Below are positions 26,014 through 35,057 of a stretch of 35,317 bases of DNA, in pieces. The DNA lies in contig PCBT01000082.1 of assembly GCA_002731375.1 (NCBI GenBank), forward strand, positions 1 through 35,317, written 5' to 3'. The notes beneath the pieces were generated by a model. The model was not told where the DNA came from and did not search any database. It worked only from the letters and a program-made list of their open reading frames with translations. Source of the stretch: Rhodospirillaceae bacterium (GTDB lineage: Bacteria; Pseudomonadota; Alphaproteobacteria; GCA-2731375). The position numbers and the translations under genes are program-made. Each line of letters begins with the position of its first letter. Within the stretch, counting starts at the first letter, position 1.

Positions 26014-26772
26014 ATGCCGGACACAACGTCGAATTCCGAACAGCCGAAGCCGACCCCCAGGGAAGAGGAGGAGGCACCGGTCCTGATCGCGGCGCCCCAA
26101 CGGCTGGGCATTTTCACCCGTCTGCGCAATTATTTCCTGACTGGTATCATTGTTGCTGCGCCTATTGCTCTGACCATCTATCTAACCTGGCAAATCATCG
26201 ACTGGGTCGACAAGCAGGCCATCCCATTGCTGCCGGCGAAATACAATCCGGAAAATTATCTGCCGTTTTCATTGCCCGGCCTGGGTCTGGTTATCATGGT
26301 GGTTATTCTGACATTCGTTGGTTTCCTGACCGCCAATATTTTCGGTCGCACATTGTTGAAAACCGGCGAACGTCTGGTCAACCGTATGCCCGTGGTGCGC
26401 ACCATTTATGGCGCTCTGAAACAGGTTCTGGAAACGGTGCTGAGTCAATCCTCTAATTCGTTTCGCCAGGCTGTGTTGGTGGAATATCCACGGCGCGGGA
26501 TCTGGACTGTGGCCTTTGTCACCGGCGATACGGAGGGAGAGGTGGCCGAGTGTCTGGAGGACGATATGATCAATATCTATGTCCCAACAACGCCGAACCC
26601 GACCTCCGGCTTTCTGTTGATGGTGCCCCGGCGGGATCTGATTTTCCTGAAGATGCCGGTGGAAGAAGCGGCCAAGTACATCATCTCCATCGGCGTCATC
26701 GCGCCGGAGGTGGAGGCCGAGGTCGCAAAGCTACCCAGGCTACCCGGTAGAGAGCAAATCCCGCCTGCTTGA
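26014..26772 (+). CDS. DUF502 family membrane protein
   Basis: The 252-residue protein has a polar N-terminus, two membrane helices (YFLTGIIVAAPIALTIYLTW at about residues 40-59 and LGLVIMVVILTFVGFLTANI at about 90-109), then a conserved soluble domain: RMPVVRTIYGALKQVLETVL, SSNSFRQAVLVEYPRRG, and the IYVPTTPNPTSGFLLMVPRR motif. These are the hallmarks of DUF502, whose function is unknown. It is widespread in alphaproteobacteria. It ends 31 bases before the convergent molybdenum hydroxylase gene. Confidence 0.9.
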   Translation: MPDTTSNSEQPKPTPREEEEAPVLIAAPQRLGIFTRLRNYFLTGIIVAAPIALTIYLTWQIIDWVDKQAIPLLPAKYNPENYLPFSLPGLGLVIMVVILTFVGFLTANIFGRTLLKTGERLVNRMPVVRTIYGALKQVLETVLSQSSNSFRQAVLVEYPRRGIWTVAFVTGDTEGEVAECLEDDMINIYVPTTPNPTSGFLLMVPRRDLIFLKMPVEEAAKYIISIGVIAPEVEAEVAKLPRLPGREQIPPA

Positions 26773-26803
26773 AACACCAGAAGCATTATCCGCTGAATAA
26801 GCC

Positions 26804-29131
26804 CTAATTGCCGGTGTTATTAATCGCCCGCCAAATTTTCTCCGGCGTTGCCGGCATGTCCATGTGTAGGATGCCGAATTCGGACAGGGCATCAACCACG
26901 GCATTCATCACCGCCGGCAGAGCGCCCGACGTGCCAGCCTCGCCGCAACCCTTGACGCCGAGGGGATTGGTCGTTGTCGGCACAGGGTGATCGTCGAACA
27001 CAATGGTGGGGATTTGATCGGCACGCGGCATGGCGTAATCCATGAACGAGCCGGACAACAACTGACCCTGACCGTCATAGATGGCGTGTTCCATCAAGGC
27101 TTGGCCGATGCCCTGGGTGACGGCGCCATGGACCTGACCCGCCACCAGCATGGGATTGACTATGGTGCCAAAATCATCAACCACGATGTAGCGGTCAAGG
27201 CGCGTCGCGCCAGTCTCCGGATCGATTTCCAGCTCGCAAACATGCACGCCGTTAGGATAGCTGGATGGCGGTGTGTCGATCACCTGGGCGGCATCCAGGG
27301 CGCCGGCCCGTCCCTCGGGCGACTGGGCCAGCTCCATTAGGCTGATACCCCGGTCGGTGCCGGCGACCCGTAATTGTCCGGCATCAAATTGGATATCCTC
27401 GACGGCTGTTTCCAGTTTATCGGCGGCTAGATGGCGGGCTTTTTTCTTCACCTCCGCACTGACCGAGAGAATCGCGGCGCCGCTGGCCATGATCGATCTT
27501 GAACCACCGGTGCCGCCGCCCGCCAGTAGTTCGTCACTATCGCCCTGGCGCAGGCGGATATCGTCAAACGGCAATCCCAGTTGGTCGGACAGAACCTGAG
27601 CAAAGGCGGAGGCATGGCCCTGGCCGTAATTCTGCGTGCCGGTGGTTAAGCTTATAGTGCCGTCGTCTTCGAAACGCACGCCGCCCATTTCCTTGCCAGC
27701 CGGTGCCGTCGCCTCTAAATAGGCGGAAATGCCGCGGCCGCGCAGCATGCCTTTGGCCCGGCTGGCCGCCTGGCGCGCGGTAAAACCATGCCAATCTGCC
27801 AACGCGAGGCATTTATCCAGCACTGCTGGGAAGTCACCGCTGTCATAGGCCTGGCCCGAGGCCGATGTATATGGCATGGCAGCGCCGAGGACTAAATTAA
27901 GCCGCCGTAACTCGATCGGGTCGCGGCCTGTTTCCCGTGCCGCCAGATCGACCAGACGTTCCATGTAATAATTGGCTTCGGGACGCCCGGCCCCGCGATA
28001 GGCCCCGATGGGCGTGGTGTTGGTGAATAGGCATTTGGTGCTCACCGCGATGACCGGGGTTTTGTAGACGCCGGGCATGTTCTTGAAGATATTGTTGGTT
28101 TGCATGTTTGGACCGACGGTGGAGAGGAAGGCCCCCATGTTGGCCAGGCTGTCGGCGCGGATGGCAAGAAAATTTCCCGCCTCGTCCAGGGCCAGGGCCG
28201 CCTCGACCACTGAATCCCGGCCATGCTGGTCCGATACGAAGCTGTCGCTGCGTTCGTCACACCATTTGATGGGCCGGCCCAGTTCACGGGCGCCATGAAG
28301 AATGACGACGTATTCGGGATAGATCGACGATTTCATGCCGAACGAGCCACCAACGTCAAATGTGCGCACCCGGACCTGCTCCATCGGGACTTTGAGGACT
28401 TTTTTGGCCAGCGTGTTCTTCGCCGCGAAAGTACCCTGGCAGCCGATATGCAGGGTGAAACGCCCATCCCTATCGCCATTTGAGATGTCATATGATGCCA
28501 AAGCCGCGCGCGGTTCCATGGGTGCTATAACCAGCCGGTTGTTGAAAAGCCTCAGCCGCGTGACATGTGTGGCCTTGGCAAAGGCTGCTTCCGCCGCCGC
28601 GTGATCGCCGGCATGAAAATCCAAACATTGGTTGCCTGGGATGTCCGGCCAAACCAGCGGCCCGTGGTCAAGGGCGGCGGCCTCGATCGTATCCACCGCC
28701 GGCAGTTCTTCAATATCCACGCCGATGGCTTCCGCCGCATCCCTGGCTTGGGCGACCGTCTCGGCGATAACGGCGGCCACGGGATGGCCCCGGTAGCGCA
28801 CTCGGTCGATGGCCAAGGCCGGGTTCTCGGGCATGAGCAAGGGGCTGCCATCATGGCTTTTCGGGGTGACGTTGCATGGCAGGGTGCCATAGCCGGCGGC
28901 TCGCAGATCGGCGCCGGTATAAACTGCCAATACGCCGGGCCTGGTCAAGGCGGCGTCCAGCTCGATATGCCTGATGATGCCGTGGGCATGGGCCGAACGC
29001 AGTATATAGGCATGCGCCTGGCCCGGCAGATTGATGTCGTCAGTATAACGGCCTTCACCCCGCAACAGGCGTGAATCCTCGGTACGCGGAAGGGGCTGAC
29101 CCACGGCTTGTGTGCCGTTTGCGAAATCCAT
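26804..29131 (-). CDS. Xanthine dehydrogenase/CO dehydrogenase family, molybdopterin-binding large subunit (form II type)
   Basis: The 775-residue protein is a molybdenum hydroxylase catalytic subunit. It shows [20 protein letters not shown] at the start, GGSFGMKS at the Mo-pterin site, [20 protein letters not shown] (the AYRGAGR loop of form II CoxL-like enzymes, not AYRCSFR of true CO dehydrogenase), and the catalytic Glu in [11 protein letters not shown]. No medium (FAD) or small (2Fe-2S) subunit gene is adjacent, so these must be encoded elsewhere or be shared. An AGGAG lies upstream of the ATG. It is divergent from hyuA with 83 bases between them. Substrate unknown; an aldehyde or N-heterocycle is plausible. 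Confidence 0.9.
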   Translation of the reverse strand: MDFANGTQAVGQPLPRTEDSRLLRGEGRYTDDINLPGQAHAYILRSAHAHGIIRHIELDAALTRPGVLAVYTGADLRAAGYGTLPCNVTPKSHDGSPLLMPENPALAIDRVRYRGHPVAAVIAETVAQARDAAEAIGVDIEELPAVDTIEAAALDHGPLVWPDIPGNQCLDFHAGDHAAAEAAFAKATHVTRLRLFNNRLVIAPMEPRAALASYDISNGDRDGRFTLHIGCQGTFAAKNTLAKKVLKVPMEQVRVRTFDVGGSFGMKSSIYPEYVVILHGARELGRPIKWCDERSDSFVSDQHGRDSVVEAALALDEAGNFLAIRADSLANMGAFLSTVGPNMQTNNIFKNMPGVYKTPVIAVSTKCLFTNTTPIGAYRGAGRPEANYYMERLVDLAARETGRDPIELRRLNLVLGAAMPYTSASGQAYDSGDFPAVLDKCLALADWHGFTARQAASRAKGMLRGRGISAYLEATAPAGKEMGGVRFEDDGTISLTTGTQNYGQGHASAFAQVLSDQLGLPFDDIRLRQGDSDELLAGGGTGGSRSIMASGAAILSVSAEVKKKARHLAADKLETAVEDIQFDAGQLRVAGTDRGISLMELAQSPEGRAGALDAAQVIDTPPSSYPNGVHVCELEIDPETGATRLDRYIVVDDFGTIVNPMLVAGQVHGAVTQGIGQALMEHAIYDGQGQLLSGSFMDYAMPRADQIPTIVFDDHPVPTTTNPLGVKGCGEAGTSGALPAVMNAVVDALSEFGILHMDMPATPEKIWRAINNTGN

Positions 29132-29144
29132 TCTGCCTGTCTCC

Positions 29145-29199
29145 TGAAGAATTCAACTAAACTTTGATTCATACTACCTTGTCATGCTGGAATTCTGAA
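29145..29199. promoter_or_regulatory. Inverted repeat in the divergent promoter region
   Basis: TTGAATTCTTCA (minus strand, 29156-29145) and TGGAATTCTGAA (plus strand, 29188-29199) match at 9 of 12 bases and face in opposite directions in the 83-base gap between the molybdenum hydroxylase gene and hyuA. This could be an operator pair for shared regulation; it is only a pattern, and each unit centres on the self-complementary GAATTC. Confidence 0.25.
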
Positions 29200-29214
29200 T
29201 ATATTGGAGCATTC

Positions 29215-31320
29215 ATGAAATTGCGGGGCGGCGCACGCATTGGCGTCGATATTGGCGGTACTTTTACCGACCTGGTTTTGAGTGATGCCCAGGGGCGTAC
29301 CTGGTTCGATAAACGCGCCTCCACACCCGGGCAGCCGGAACAGGCGGTCTTGGATGGCATTCTCAGTCTGCTGGGCCATGCCGATTTGGAACCGGCTGAT
29401 CTGGTTGAGGTTCTGCATGGCACTACTGTTGGCTCAAACGCCCTGTTACAGCAAAGCGGTGCCCGCACGGGACTGATCACAACCAAGGGCTTTCGCGATG
29501 TCCTTGAAATTGGCCGGGTTCGTACGCCGGATATGTTCGATCTGCAATGGGACAAACCAGTGCCCCTGGTGCCCCGCCGGCTGCGCGGGGAGGTGGCGGA
29601 ACGTGTTGCTGCCGACGGTGGTGTCATTCTGCCCCTTGATGAGGACGGACTGCTTGCGACCGCGGCAGATCTGGTCACTCAGGGCGTCGAATCCATCGCC
29701 ATCTGCTTCATCAACAGCTACCGCAATCCGGCCCACGAACGCCGTGCCGATGCGCTGCTGCGCGAAGCTTTCCCCGACCTGGCCATTACCGCGTCGGTCT
29801 CGGTGTTGGCGGAGATGCGGGAGTATGAGCGGACCTCGACGGCGGTGGTGAATGCCTATGTGTTGCCGATCCTGCAATCCTATCTGCAACGCCTGTGCGA
29901 TGGTTTGTTGGCGATTGGCGTTGAAGCACCGTTGTTGGTCGGTGATTCCAACGGCGGTCTGGCTGCTGCCCGAACGGCGATGGAGAAACCGGTTTTCTTT
30001 ATCTCGTCCGGTCGCTCCGCCGGTGTCGTCGGCGCGGCGCGGCTGGGGCGGGCAGCGGCGGAAATGGACATGGTGGTGTTCGATATGGGCGGTACCACGG
30101 CGTCGGCTTCGCTGGTTCAGGGCGGTCAGATTTCCCGCGCTAATGAATACGAGTTCCGCGCCGGTATTTCGGTCCCGGCCCGCTTCATCAAGGCCGGCGG
30201 CTATATGATGCGGGTGCCCACTGTGGACGTGGCCGAAGTGGGCAGCGGCGGGGGTTCCATTGCCTGGATTGACGAAGGCGGCTTGTTGCACGTGGGTCCA
30301 ATTTCAGCCGGCGCCGATCCCGGGCCCGCCTGTTATGGCCGGGGAGGGGAGCGGCCAACGGTCAGCGACGCGAATGTGGTTCTGGGTTATCTACCCGACC
30401 AGCTGGCTGGTGGCGGTCTGCATCTGGATGTGGATAAGGCCCGCGCGGTAATCCAGCGTGATCTGGCGGCGCCACTGGGTCTGTCATTGGAGGGCGCCGC
30501 ATTTGGGGTGCGGGAAGTGGCCAATGCCAACATGACCCGGGCTATTAGTGCGGTCAGCGTAGAACGCGGGATCGACCCTCGCGACTTTACCTTGGCCGCC
30601 TTTGGCGGCAGCGGGCCGGTGCATGTATGTGATTTGGCGGAAAGTCTGAATATCAACCGGATACTGCTGCCCATGATGCCAGGAGTTTTTACCGCCCTAG
30701 GCATGCTCACGGGCGATGTGGAGCGGCATTTCCTGACCGCCATGCCGGGATTATTGCAAGATTTGTGTCTATCTGAATTGGACCGGGCCGTGACGGTCCT
30801 GCGCCACCAGGCGGAGACGGCCTTGCGGGAAGAGAATTTCACATCCGAGCAAATGTCGCTCGCTTATAGTCTGGAGCTGCGTTTCGAGGGCCAGGATTCT
30901 GAACTGCCGGTGCGTCTGCCCGATGCGGTTTGGGAGATTGAAATCCCCTGGCTGCGGCAACAGTTCCTGGCGGCCTATGAAGCAGTCTATCAATATGTCG
31001 CTGATGATGCGCTCGAAGTGGTCAATCTGCGCCTGCTCGCCCGCGGCGTGCGCGCGGGCAAACTTGACTTTACCACTCTGAGCATCACCGGCGCGGCGCA
31101 AGATAATGCGCCGGCCTCGATACGAGAGGTCTATTTCGGCCGTAATCTTGGCTGGTCGCGGACAGAGATTGTAGACCACCAGACGTTTACGGGCACGGCC
31201 CGTGGCCCGCTGATATTACAAAGTAGCGATAGCACTGTGGTGGTGCCGCCGGGCGGTGTGGTGAAAAATGATGGCCTGGGCAATTTATTGATAGAACTGG
31301 GCGAGGGGCCTGGGCAATGA
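29215..31320 (+). CDS. Hydantoinase/oxoprolinase family protein, HyuA-type subunit
   Basis: The 701-residue protein belongs to the ATP-dependent hydantoinase A / 5-oxoprolinase / acetone carboxylase beta superfamily. It has the N-terminal phosphate-binding motif GVDIGGTFTDLVL, the segment TTVGSNALLQQSGARTGLIT, the actin-like DMGGTTASASLVQGG, AFGGSGPVHVCDLAE, and the C-terminal GPLILQSSDSTVVVPPG. ATG 29215 has GGAG five bases upstream; the frame opens at 29164 without such a site. Its stop overlaps the hyuB start by 4 bases (ATGA), so the two subunits are coupled. Substrate is not readable: hydantoin, N-methylhydantoin and 5-oxoproline types share these motifs. Confidence 0.9.
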   Translation: MKLRGGARIGVDIGGTFTDLVLSDAQGRTWFDKRASTPGQPEQAVLDGILSLLGHADLEPADLVEVLHGTTVGSNALLQQSGARTGLITTKGFRDVLEIGRVRTPDMFDLQWDKPVPLVPRRLRGEVAERVAADGGVILPLDEDGLLATAADLVTQGVESIAICFINSYRNPAHERRADALLREAFPDLAITASVSVLAEMREYERTSTAVVNAYVLPILQSYLQRLCDGLLAIGVEAPLLVGDSNGGLAAARTAMEKPVFFISSGRSAGVVGAARLGRAAAEMDMVVFDMGGTTASASLVQGGQISRANEYEFRAGISVPARFIKAGGYMMRVPTVDVAEVGSGGGSIAWIDEGGLLHVGPISAGADPGPACYGRGGERPTVSDANVVLGYLPDQLAGGGLHLDVDKARAVIQRDLAAPLGLSLEGAAFGVREVANANMTRAISAVSVERGIDPRDFTLAAFGGSGPVHVCDLAESLNINRILLPMMPGVFTALGMLTGDVERHFLTAMPGLLQDLCLSELDRAVTVLRHQAETALREENFTSEQMSLAYSLELRFEGQDSELPVRLPDAVWEIEIPWLRQQFLAAYEAVYQYVADDALEVVNLRLLARGVRAGKLDFTTLSITGAAQDNAPASIREVYFGRNLGWSRTEIVDHQTFTGTARGPLILQSSDSTVVVPPGGVVKNDGLGNLLIELGEGPGQ

Positions 31321-33053
31321 ATTCGAATATTGATCCTATAACCTTTGCTGTGATCAAGAATGGCCTGGATACCATTGTTGATGACATGGCCTATACGGTC
31401 ATGCGCACCGCGCGCTCGCCCATTGTGCGGGACGTATTGGACTATTCCGCGACGATCTGCGATGCCCGCGGGCGCATCCTGGCCCAGGCTAAGACAGTCG
31501 CCCTGCACCTAGGCGCGGTGCCGGACGCGGTCAGCGCGGTGATGGATGAATTCAGCGAAGATCTGTTTGATGGCGATGTCATCGTCCTGAATGACCCGTA
31601 TGCCGGCGGCATGCATCTGCCGGACATATTCATGTTCAAGCCGATTTTCCATAATCAAGTCTTGCAGGGATTTGCCGTTGTAATCGCACATCATTCCGAC
31701 GTGGGCGGGCGGGTACCAGGGTCAAATGCATCTGATTCAACCGAGATATTCCAGGAAGGCCTGCGCATCCCGCCATTGAAATTGTATGCCGCCGGGCGAC
31801 AGGACCGTTCCTTGTTCGCTTTGCTGCGAAAAAATGTGCGCCTGCCTGATATGCTGCTCGGCGATCTGGCGGCTCAACTGGCGACCTGCAATGTCGGTGA
31901 ACGGGCCTTTATCGCCCTGATCAAGAAACATGGTGCCGATGGTCTGGCCTTGTATTTCAACGCCTTGCTGGATTATGGCGAACGCCTGACCCGCCAGGCC
32001 ATTTGCGACTGGCCCAATGGCCGTTACGAATTCACCGACTATATTGACGATGATGGTTTTGATCAGGGACCGATCCCCGTCGTCTGCGCCATCGATGTCA
32101 TGGATGATCATCTGGTGGTGGATTTCGAAGGCTCCTCGCCTCAGGTCAAGGGCGCCATCAACTGCACTTTGTCCTACACCAAATCATCGACCTATCTGGG
32201 CATACGCTGTGCCCTGGGCCGTGAGGTGCCGAATAACGCCGGTATTTATCGCTGTATCACCATCACGGCGCCGGAAGGCTCCATATTGAACCCCCGCATG
32301 CCGGCGGCGGTGGCGGCCCGTGCCTTGACGGGCTATCGGGTGGTCGATGCGGTGCTGGGTGCCTTGGCGGCGGTCGTGCCGGCGCAGGTCATGGCGGCCG
32401 GCGAAGGCGGTAATACGGTGGTCTGTATCGGTGGCTATGAGGACGGGGCCAAAGGGCAGGATCAGACGCCTTTCATCCTGGTCGATATGATCAACGGTGC
32501 CTGGGGCGGACGGGCTGGCAAGGATGGTATCGAGGGGGTGACGAACCCGTCGCAAAATATGTCCAATATGCCGGTAGAGACGCTGGAAGCTCGCTATCCT
32601 ATCCGGGTTGAAGAATATGCTCTGCGCCCAGATTCCTGCGGGCCGGGCGAACATAGGGGTGGTCTGGGGCTGATCCGGCAATACCAGCTGCTGGCGGATG
32701 AAGCAGTGCTGCAACTGCGCGCGGACCGGGCGGATAACCCACCCTATGGCCTGTTCGGTGGTGGCTGCGCCGCGCCCAGCCGCAATATTTTGGATCCGGA
32801 CGGTTCAGCCGAGGCATTGCCGTCCAAAGTAACCCGGACCCTTCGGGGCGGCGAGGTTATCCGCCATGAACAGGCGGGCGGCGGCGGCTATGGCGATCCC
32901 CTGTGCCGGGATCCAGATCGGGTCGCGGCGGATGTAGCCAACGAGAAAATCAGCCGGGCCTTCGCCGAGGAGCATTTCGGCGTGGTTATGTCGCCGGATG
33001 GTTTCGCGCCAGATTTGGATGCGACTGAGAGTTGCCGGAAGTCACGAAAATAG
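31317..33053 (+). CDS. Hydantoinase B/oxoprolinase family protein, HyuB-type subunit
   Basis: The 578-residue partner of the preceding gene. Family landmarks are DPITFAVIKNGLDTIVDDMA at the start, LDYSATICDARGRILAQ, VIVLNDPYAGGMHLPDI, IAHHSDVGGRVPGS followed by TEIFQEGLRIPP, and the glycine-rich C-terminal segment EQAGGGGYGDP. Length is typical. The start ATG overlaps the hyuA stop by 4 bases. Its end meets the convergent thioesterase-like gene after 5 bases, leaving no room for a separate terminator. Confidence 0.92.
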   Translation: MNSNIDPITFAVIKNGLDTIVDDMAYTVMRTARSPIVRDVLDYSATICDARGRILAQAKTVALHLGAVPDAVSAVMDEFSEDLFDGDVIVLNDPYAGGMHLPDIFMFKPIFHNQVLQGFAVVIAHHSDVGGRVPGSNASDSTEIFQEGLRIPPLKLYAAGRQDRSLFALLRKNVRLPDMLLGDLAAQLATCNVGERAFIALIKKHGADGLALYFNALLDYGERLTRQAICDWPNGRYEFTDYIDDDGFDQGPIPVVCAIDVMDDHLVVDFEGSSPQVKGAINCTLSYTKSSTYLGIRCALGREVPNNAGIYRCITITAPEGSILNPRMPAAVAARALTGYRVVDAVLGALAAVVPAQVMAAGEGGNTVVCIGGYEDGAKGQDQTPFILVDMINGAWGGRAGKDGIEGVTNPSQNMSNMPVETLEARYPIRVEEYALRPDSCGPGEHRGGLGLIRQYQLLADEAVLQLRADRADNPPYGLFGGGCAAPSRNILDPDGSAEALPSKVTRTLRGGEVIRHEQAGGGGYGDPLCRDPDRVAADVANEKISRAFAEEHFGVVMSPDGFAPDLDATESCRKSRK

Positions 33054-33058
33054 ACTGC

Positions 33059-33814
33059 TTATTGTGCCACGACCATCTGGCGCGGCACGGTAATCCAGGT
33101 CGCCCGCGCGAAGGCAAGCAGATTGCCCGCGGCGCCGTAGAGAGCGCTGTCGGCTAGCAATTTGCGCCCCGAGCGCGCGCCCTGCCGTGCGGTAATCACA
33201 CAGGCTTCGCCAGGCCGGGGCCGGTCCATGATGCGGGCGGCCATGCGGCCAAGGAGAACGCTTTCGTCACTGTCGCCCTCGTCAAAATTTCCACCTAGAA
33301 CGGCATGCCCCGTGGGGCAGTCGAGGCAGGCCCAGATGAATTCCTCGGCGACGAAGCCATCGGCGGCGGCAAGGTTGTCGTCGGGCAGCCAATGAGAGGC
33401 AAAGGGTACCGGATTTGCCGCGTCCGGCATTTTCAGCGGCCCGGCCAGGATGCGCATGCCGTCGCCTTCCGCCCGTCCGGGCCCGCAAACAAAGCAGCCC
33501 GGGACGTCATGATTGTTCTCGTCGAACGGTGTCGCCCGGCTGGCGGCGGATGCCTCGGCGAAGCTCACACGGGGTAGCGCATCCAACATCAAGTCGCTCA
33601 GCCTGGCCGTTGCCAATAAGACATCGCCATCGCACAGCTCAATTCCATCATCCGCACCCGGCCTGACGGCCATGGGGATATCCAGCGGTATGGGTTTGTG
33701 CAGGGTTACTTCGGCACAAGGCCCCAGTTGTTGGCCCAATAGGCCACAGACATAACCGCCATTGCCCGAATTCGGCGGACCGCGAAAGCGCTGGTCGATC
33801 ATGATATTCGACAT
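33059..33814 (-). CDS. Hotdog-fold thioesterase-like protein
   Basis: The 251-residue protein starts with RFRGPPNSGNGGYVCGLLGQ, the helix-containing opening of a hotdog-fold acyl-CoA thioesterase-like family. It also has VPGCFVCGPGRAEGDGMRIL, EFIWACLDCPTGHAVL, and a conserved strand VITARQGARSGRKLLADSAL, consistent with two tandem hotdog units. It is probably a CoA-ester-binding enzyme; the substrate is unknown. It lies upstream on the same strand as neither radC nor map requires, with radC's 5' side further right, so it is probably the last gene of the sfsA-map-radC run. The AGGA about 11 bases upstream of the ATG is weak. Confidence 0.75.
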   Translation of the reverse strand: MSNIMIDQRFRGPPNSGNGGYVCGLLGQQLGPCAEVTLHKPIPLDIPMAVRPGADDGIELCDGDVLLATARLSDLMLDALPRVSFAEASAASRATPFDENNHDVPGCFVCGPGRAEGDGMRILAGPLKMPDAANPVPFASHWLPDDNLAAADGFVAEEFIWACLDCPTGHAVLGGNFDEGDSDESVLLGRMAARIMDRPRPGEACVITARQGARSGRKLLADSALYGAAGNLLAFARATWITVPRQMVVAQ

Positions 33815-33827
33815 GGCTGATGTGGTC

Positions 33828-34217
33828 CTATTCCTTTAACGGGCCCATGGCGGTGAAGCTGGCTTCCTCGCCGCGGGTGATGATCAAATGATCATGCAAA
33901 ACGATTCCCAGGGGTTTGGCGGCGGTCTGAGTTGCCTTCAGGGTGGCGATGGTGGTTTCGCCCGAACCCGCAGCTTGCAATGTATCAACATCCGCCGACA
34001 AAACCCCGGCCAGTGTATCGAATTGCTCGATCAGCCGCTTCGCCAACGGTTTGACATCGCCTCGACGCAGGGCGCCAAACAAAATCAGTTCAAGCAGCCC
34101 GTAATCGGGCAAGCTCTTGGGACCGCCCTTCTGGAAACGTCCCCGCAGGCGTTCGCGATGGCCATGGTAGTGAGATTTTTTCGTTTTATCCGGCAACACA
34201 ATCTCCGAAACCGGCAT
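33828..34217 (-). CDS. radC: RadC-like protein lacking the JAB catalytic core
   Basis: RadC proteins are normally about 220-240 residues: an N-terminal helix-hairpin-helix part and a C-terminal JAB/MPN metallopeptidase-like domain with an HxHPSGD-type motif. Here residues 1 to about 98 match the N-terminal part (HYHGHRERLRGRFQKGGPKS, LPDYGLLELILFGALRRGDV). They are followed at once by KPLGIVLHDHLIITRGEEAS, which is the extreme C-terminus of RadC. About 100 residues, including all expected metal ligands, are missing without a frame break. The ATG shares one base with the map stop codon (TGATG), so it is still in the operon. It may be a pseudogene or a shortened DNA-binding remnant. Confidence 0.8.
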   Translation of the reverse strand: MPVSEIVLPDKTKKSHYHGHRERLRGRFQKGGPKSLPDYGLLELILFGALRRGDVKPLAKRLIEQFDTLAGVLSADVDTLQAAGSGETTIATLKATQTAAKPLGIVLHDHLIITRGEEASFTAMGPLKE

Positions 34218-35038
34218 CAGTCATAGGGCGGCTTGTGCATGCCTTGGGGCGAAGTGGTAAATATTTGCACGCCATCCGCTGTGACGCCCAGGGAATGCTC
34301 GAATTGGGCGGAAAGGGATTTGTCTCTGGTCACCGCCGTCCAGCCGTCGTTCAGCATTTTTACTTCCCAGGTGCCTAAATTGATCATTGGCTCGATGGTG
34401 AAGAACATGCCTTCGTGCAGCTCCAGCCCCTTTCCCGCGGCACCATAATGCAGCACGTTGGGGGCGTCATGAAAGACCCGGCCCAGGCCATGGCCGCAAA
34501 AATCCCGCACCACCGAACAGCGCTGTTCCTCAGCATAGGTCTGAATGGCATGGCCAATATCGCCCAGGGTTGCGCCGGGCTTGACCACGGCAATGCCCCG
34601 CATCATCGCTTCGTAGGTAATGTCGCACAAACGCCGTGCCTTCAACTTAGGCTTGCCCGCGAAATACATGCGCGAGCTGTCACCGAACCAGCCATCCAGG
34701 GTCACGGTGACATCAATATTCATAATATCGCCATCCTTGAGGACCTTGTCGCCCGGTATGCCGTGACAGACCACATGGTTGATGGAAATGCAGACGGATT
34801 TGGGAAAGCCGCGGTAATTCAAGGGCGACGGCGTCGCGCCATGATCAACGATGAAATCGTGGCACAGCGTGTCCAGCGCATCGGTGGTGGCACCAGGCCG
34901 GACATGAGGTCCGATCATGTCCAGGCATTCGGCAGCCAGACGGCCGGCCCGTGCCATGGCGTCGAAATCCTCCCGACCGTACAGCTTGATCAAGCCGGTG
35001 TTTTCGGGTGGTGCCTTATTGGCGGCGACATAGTTCAT
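34217..35038 (-). CDS. map: Methionine aminopeptidase, type I
   Basis: Map removes the initiator methionine from new proteins. The 273-residue protein has the five metal ligands in family context: Asp in IMNIDVTVTLDGWF and GDSSRMYF, His in CGHGLGRVFHD, Glu in FFTIEPMINLG, and Glu in AQFEHSLGVT. HVVCHGIPGD supplies the substrate-binding histidine. Length is normal; the first 15 residues are variable. The gene sits between sfsA and radC, the standard alphaproteobacterial order. Confidence 0.96.
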   Translation of the reverse strand: MNYVAANKAPPENTGLIKLYGREDFDAMARAGRLAAECLDMIGPHVRPGATTDALDTLCHDFIVDHGATPSPLNYRGFPKSVCISINHVVCHGIPGDKVLKDGDIMNIDVTVTLDGWFGDSSRMYFAGKPKLKARRLCDITYEAMMRGIAVVKPGATLGDIGHAIQTYAEEQRCSVVRDFCGHGLGRVFHDAPNVLHYGAAGKGLELHEGMFFTIEPMINLGTWEVKMLNDGWTAVTRDKSLSAQFEHSLGVTADGVQIFTTSPQGMHKPPYD

Positions 35039-35057
35039 GTGGCTTTCTTACCCAAGC

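Noticed and set aside
26804-29131. True aerobic carbon monoxide dehydrogenase (CoxL form I)
   Set aside because: The active-site loop is AYRGAGR, not AYRCSFR, and the medium and small subunit genes are not adjacent.
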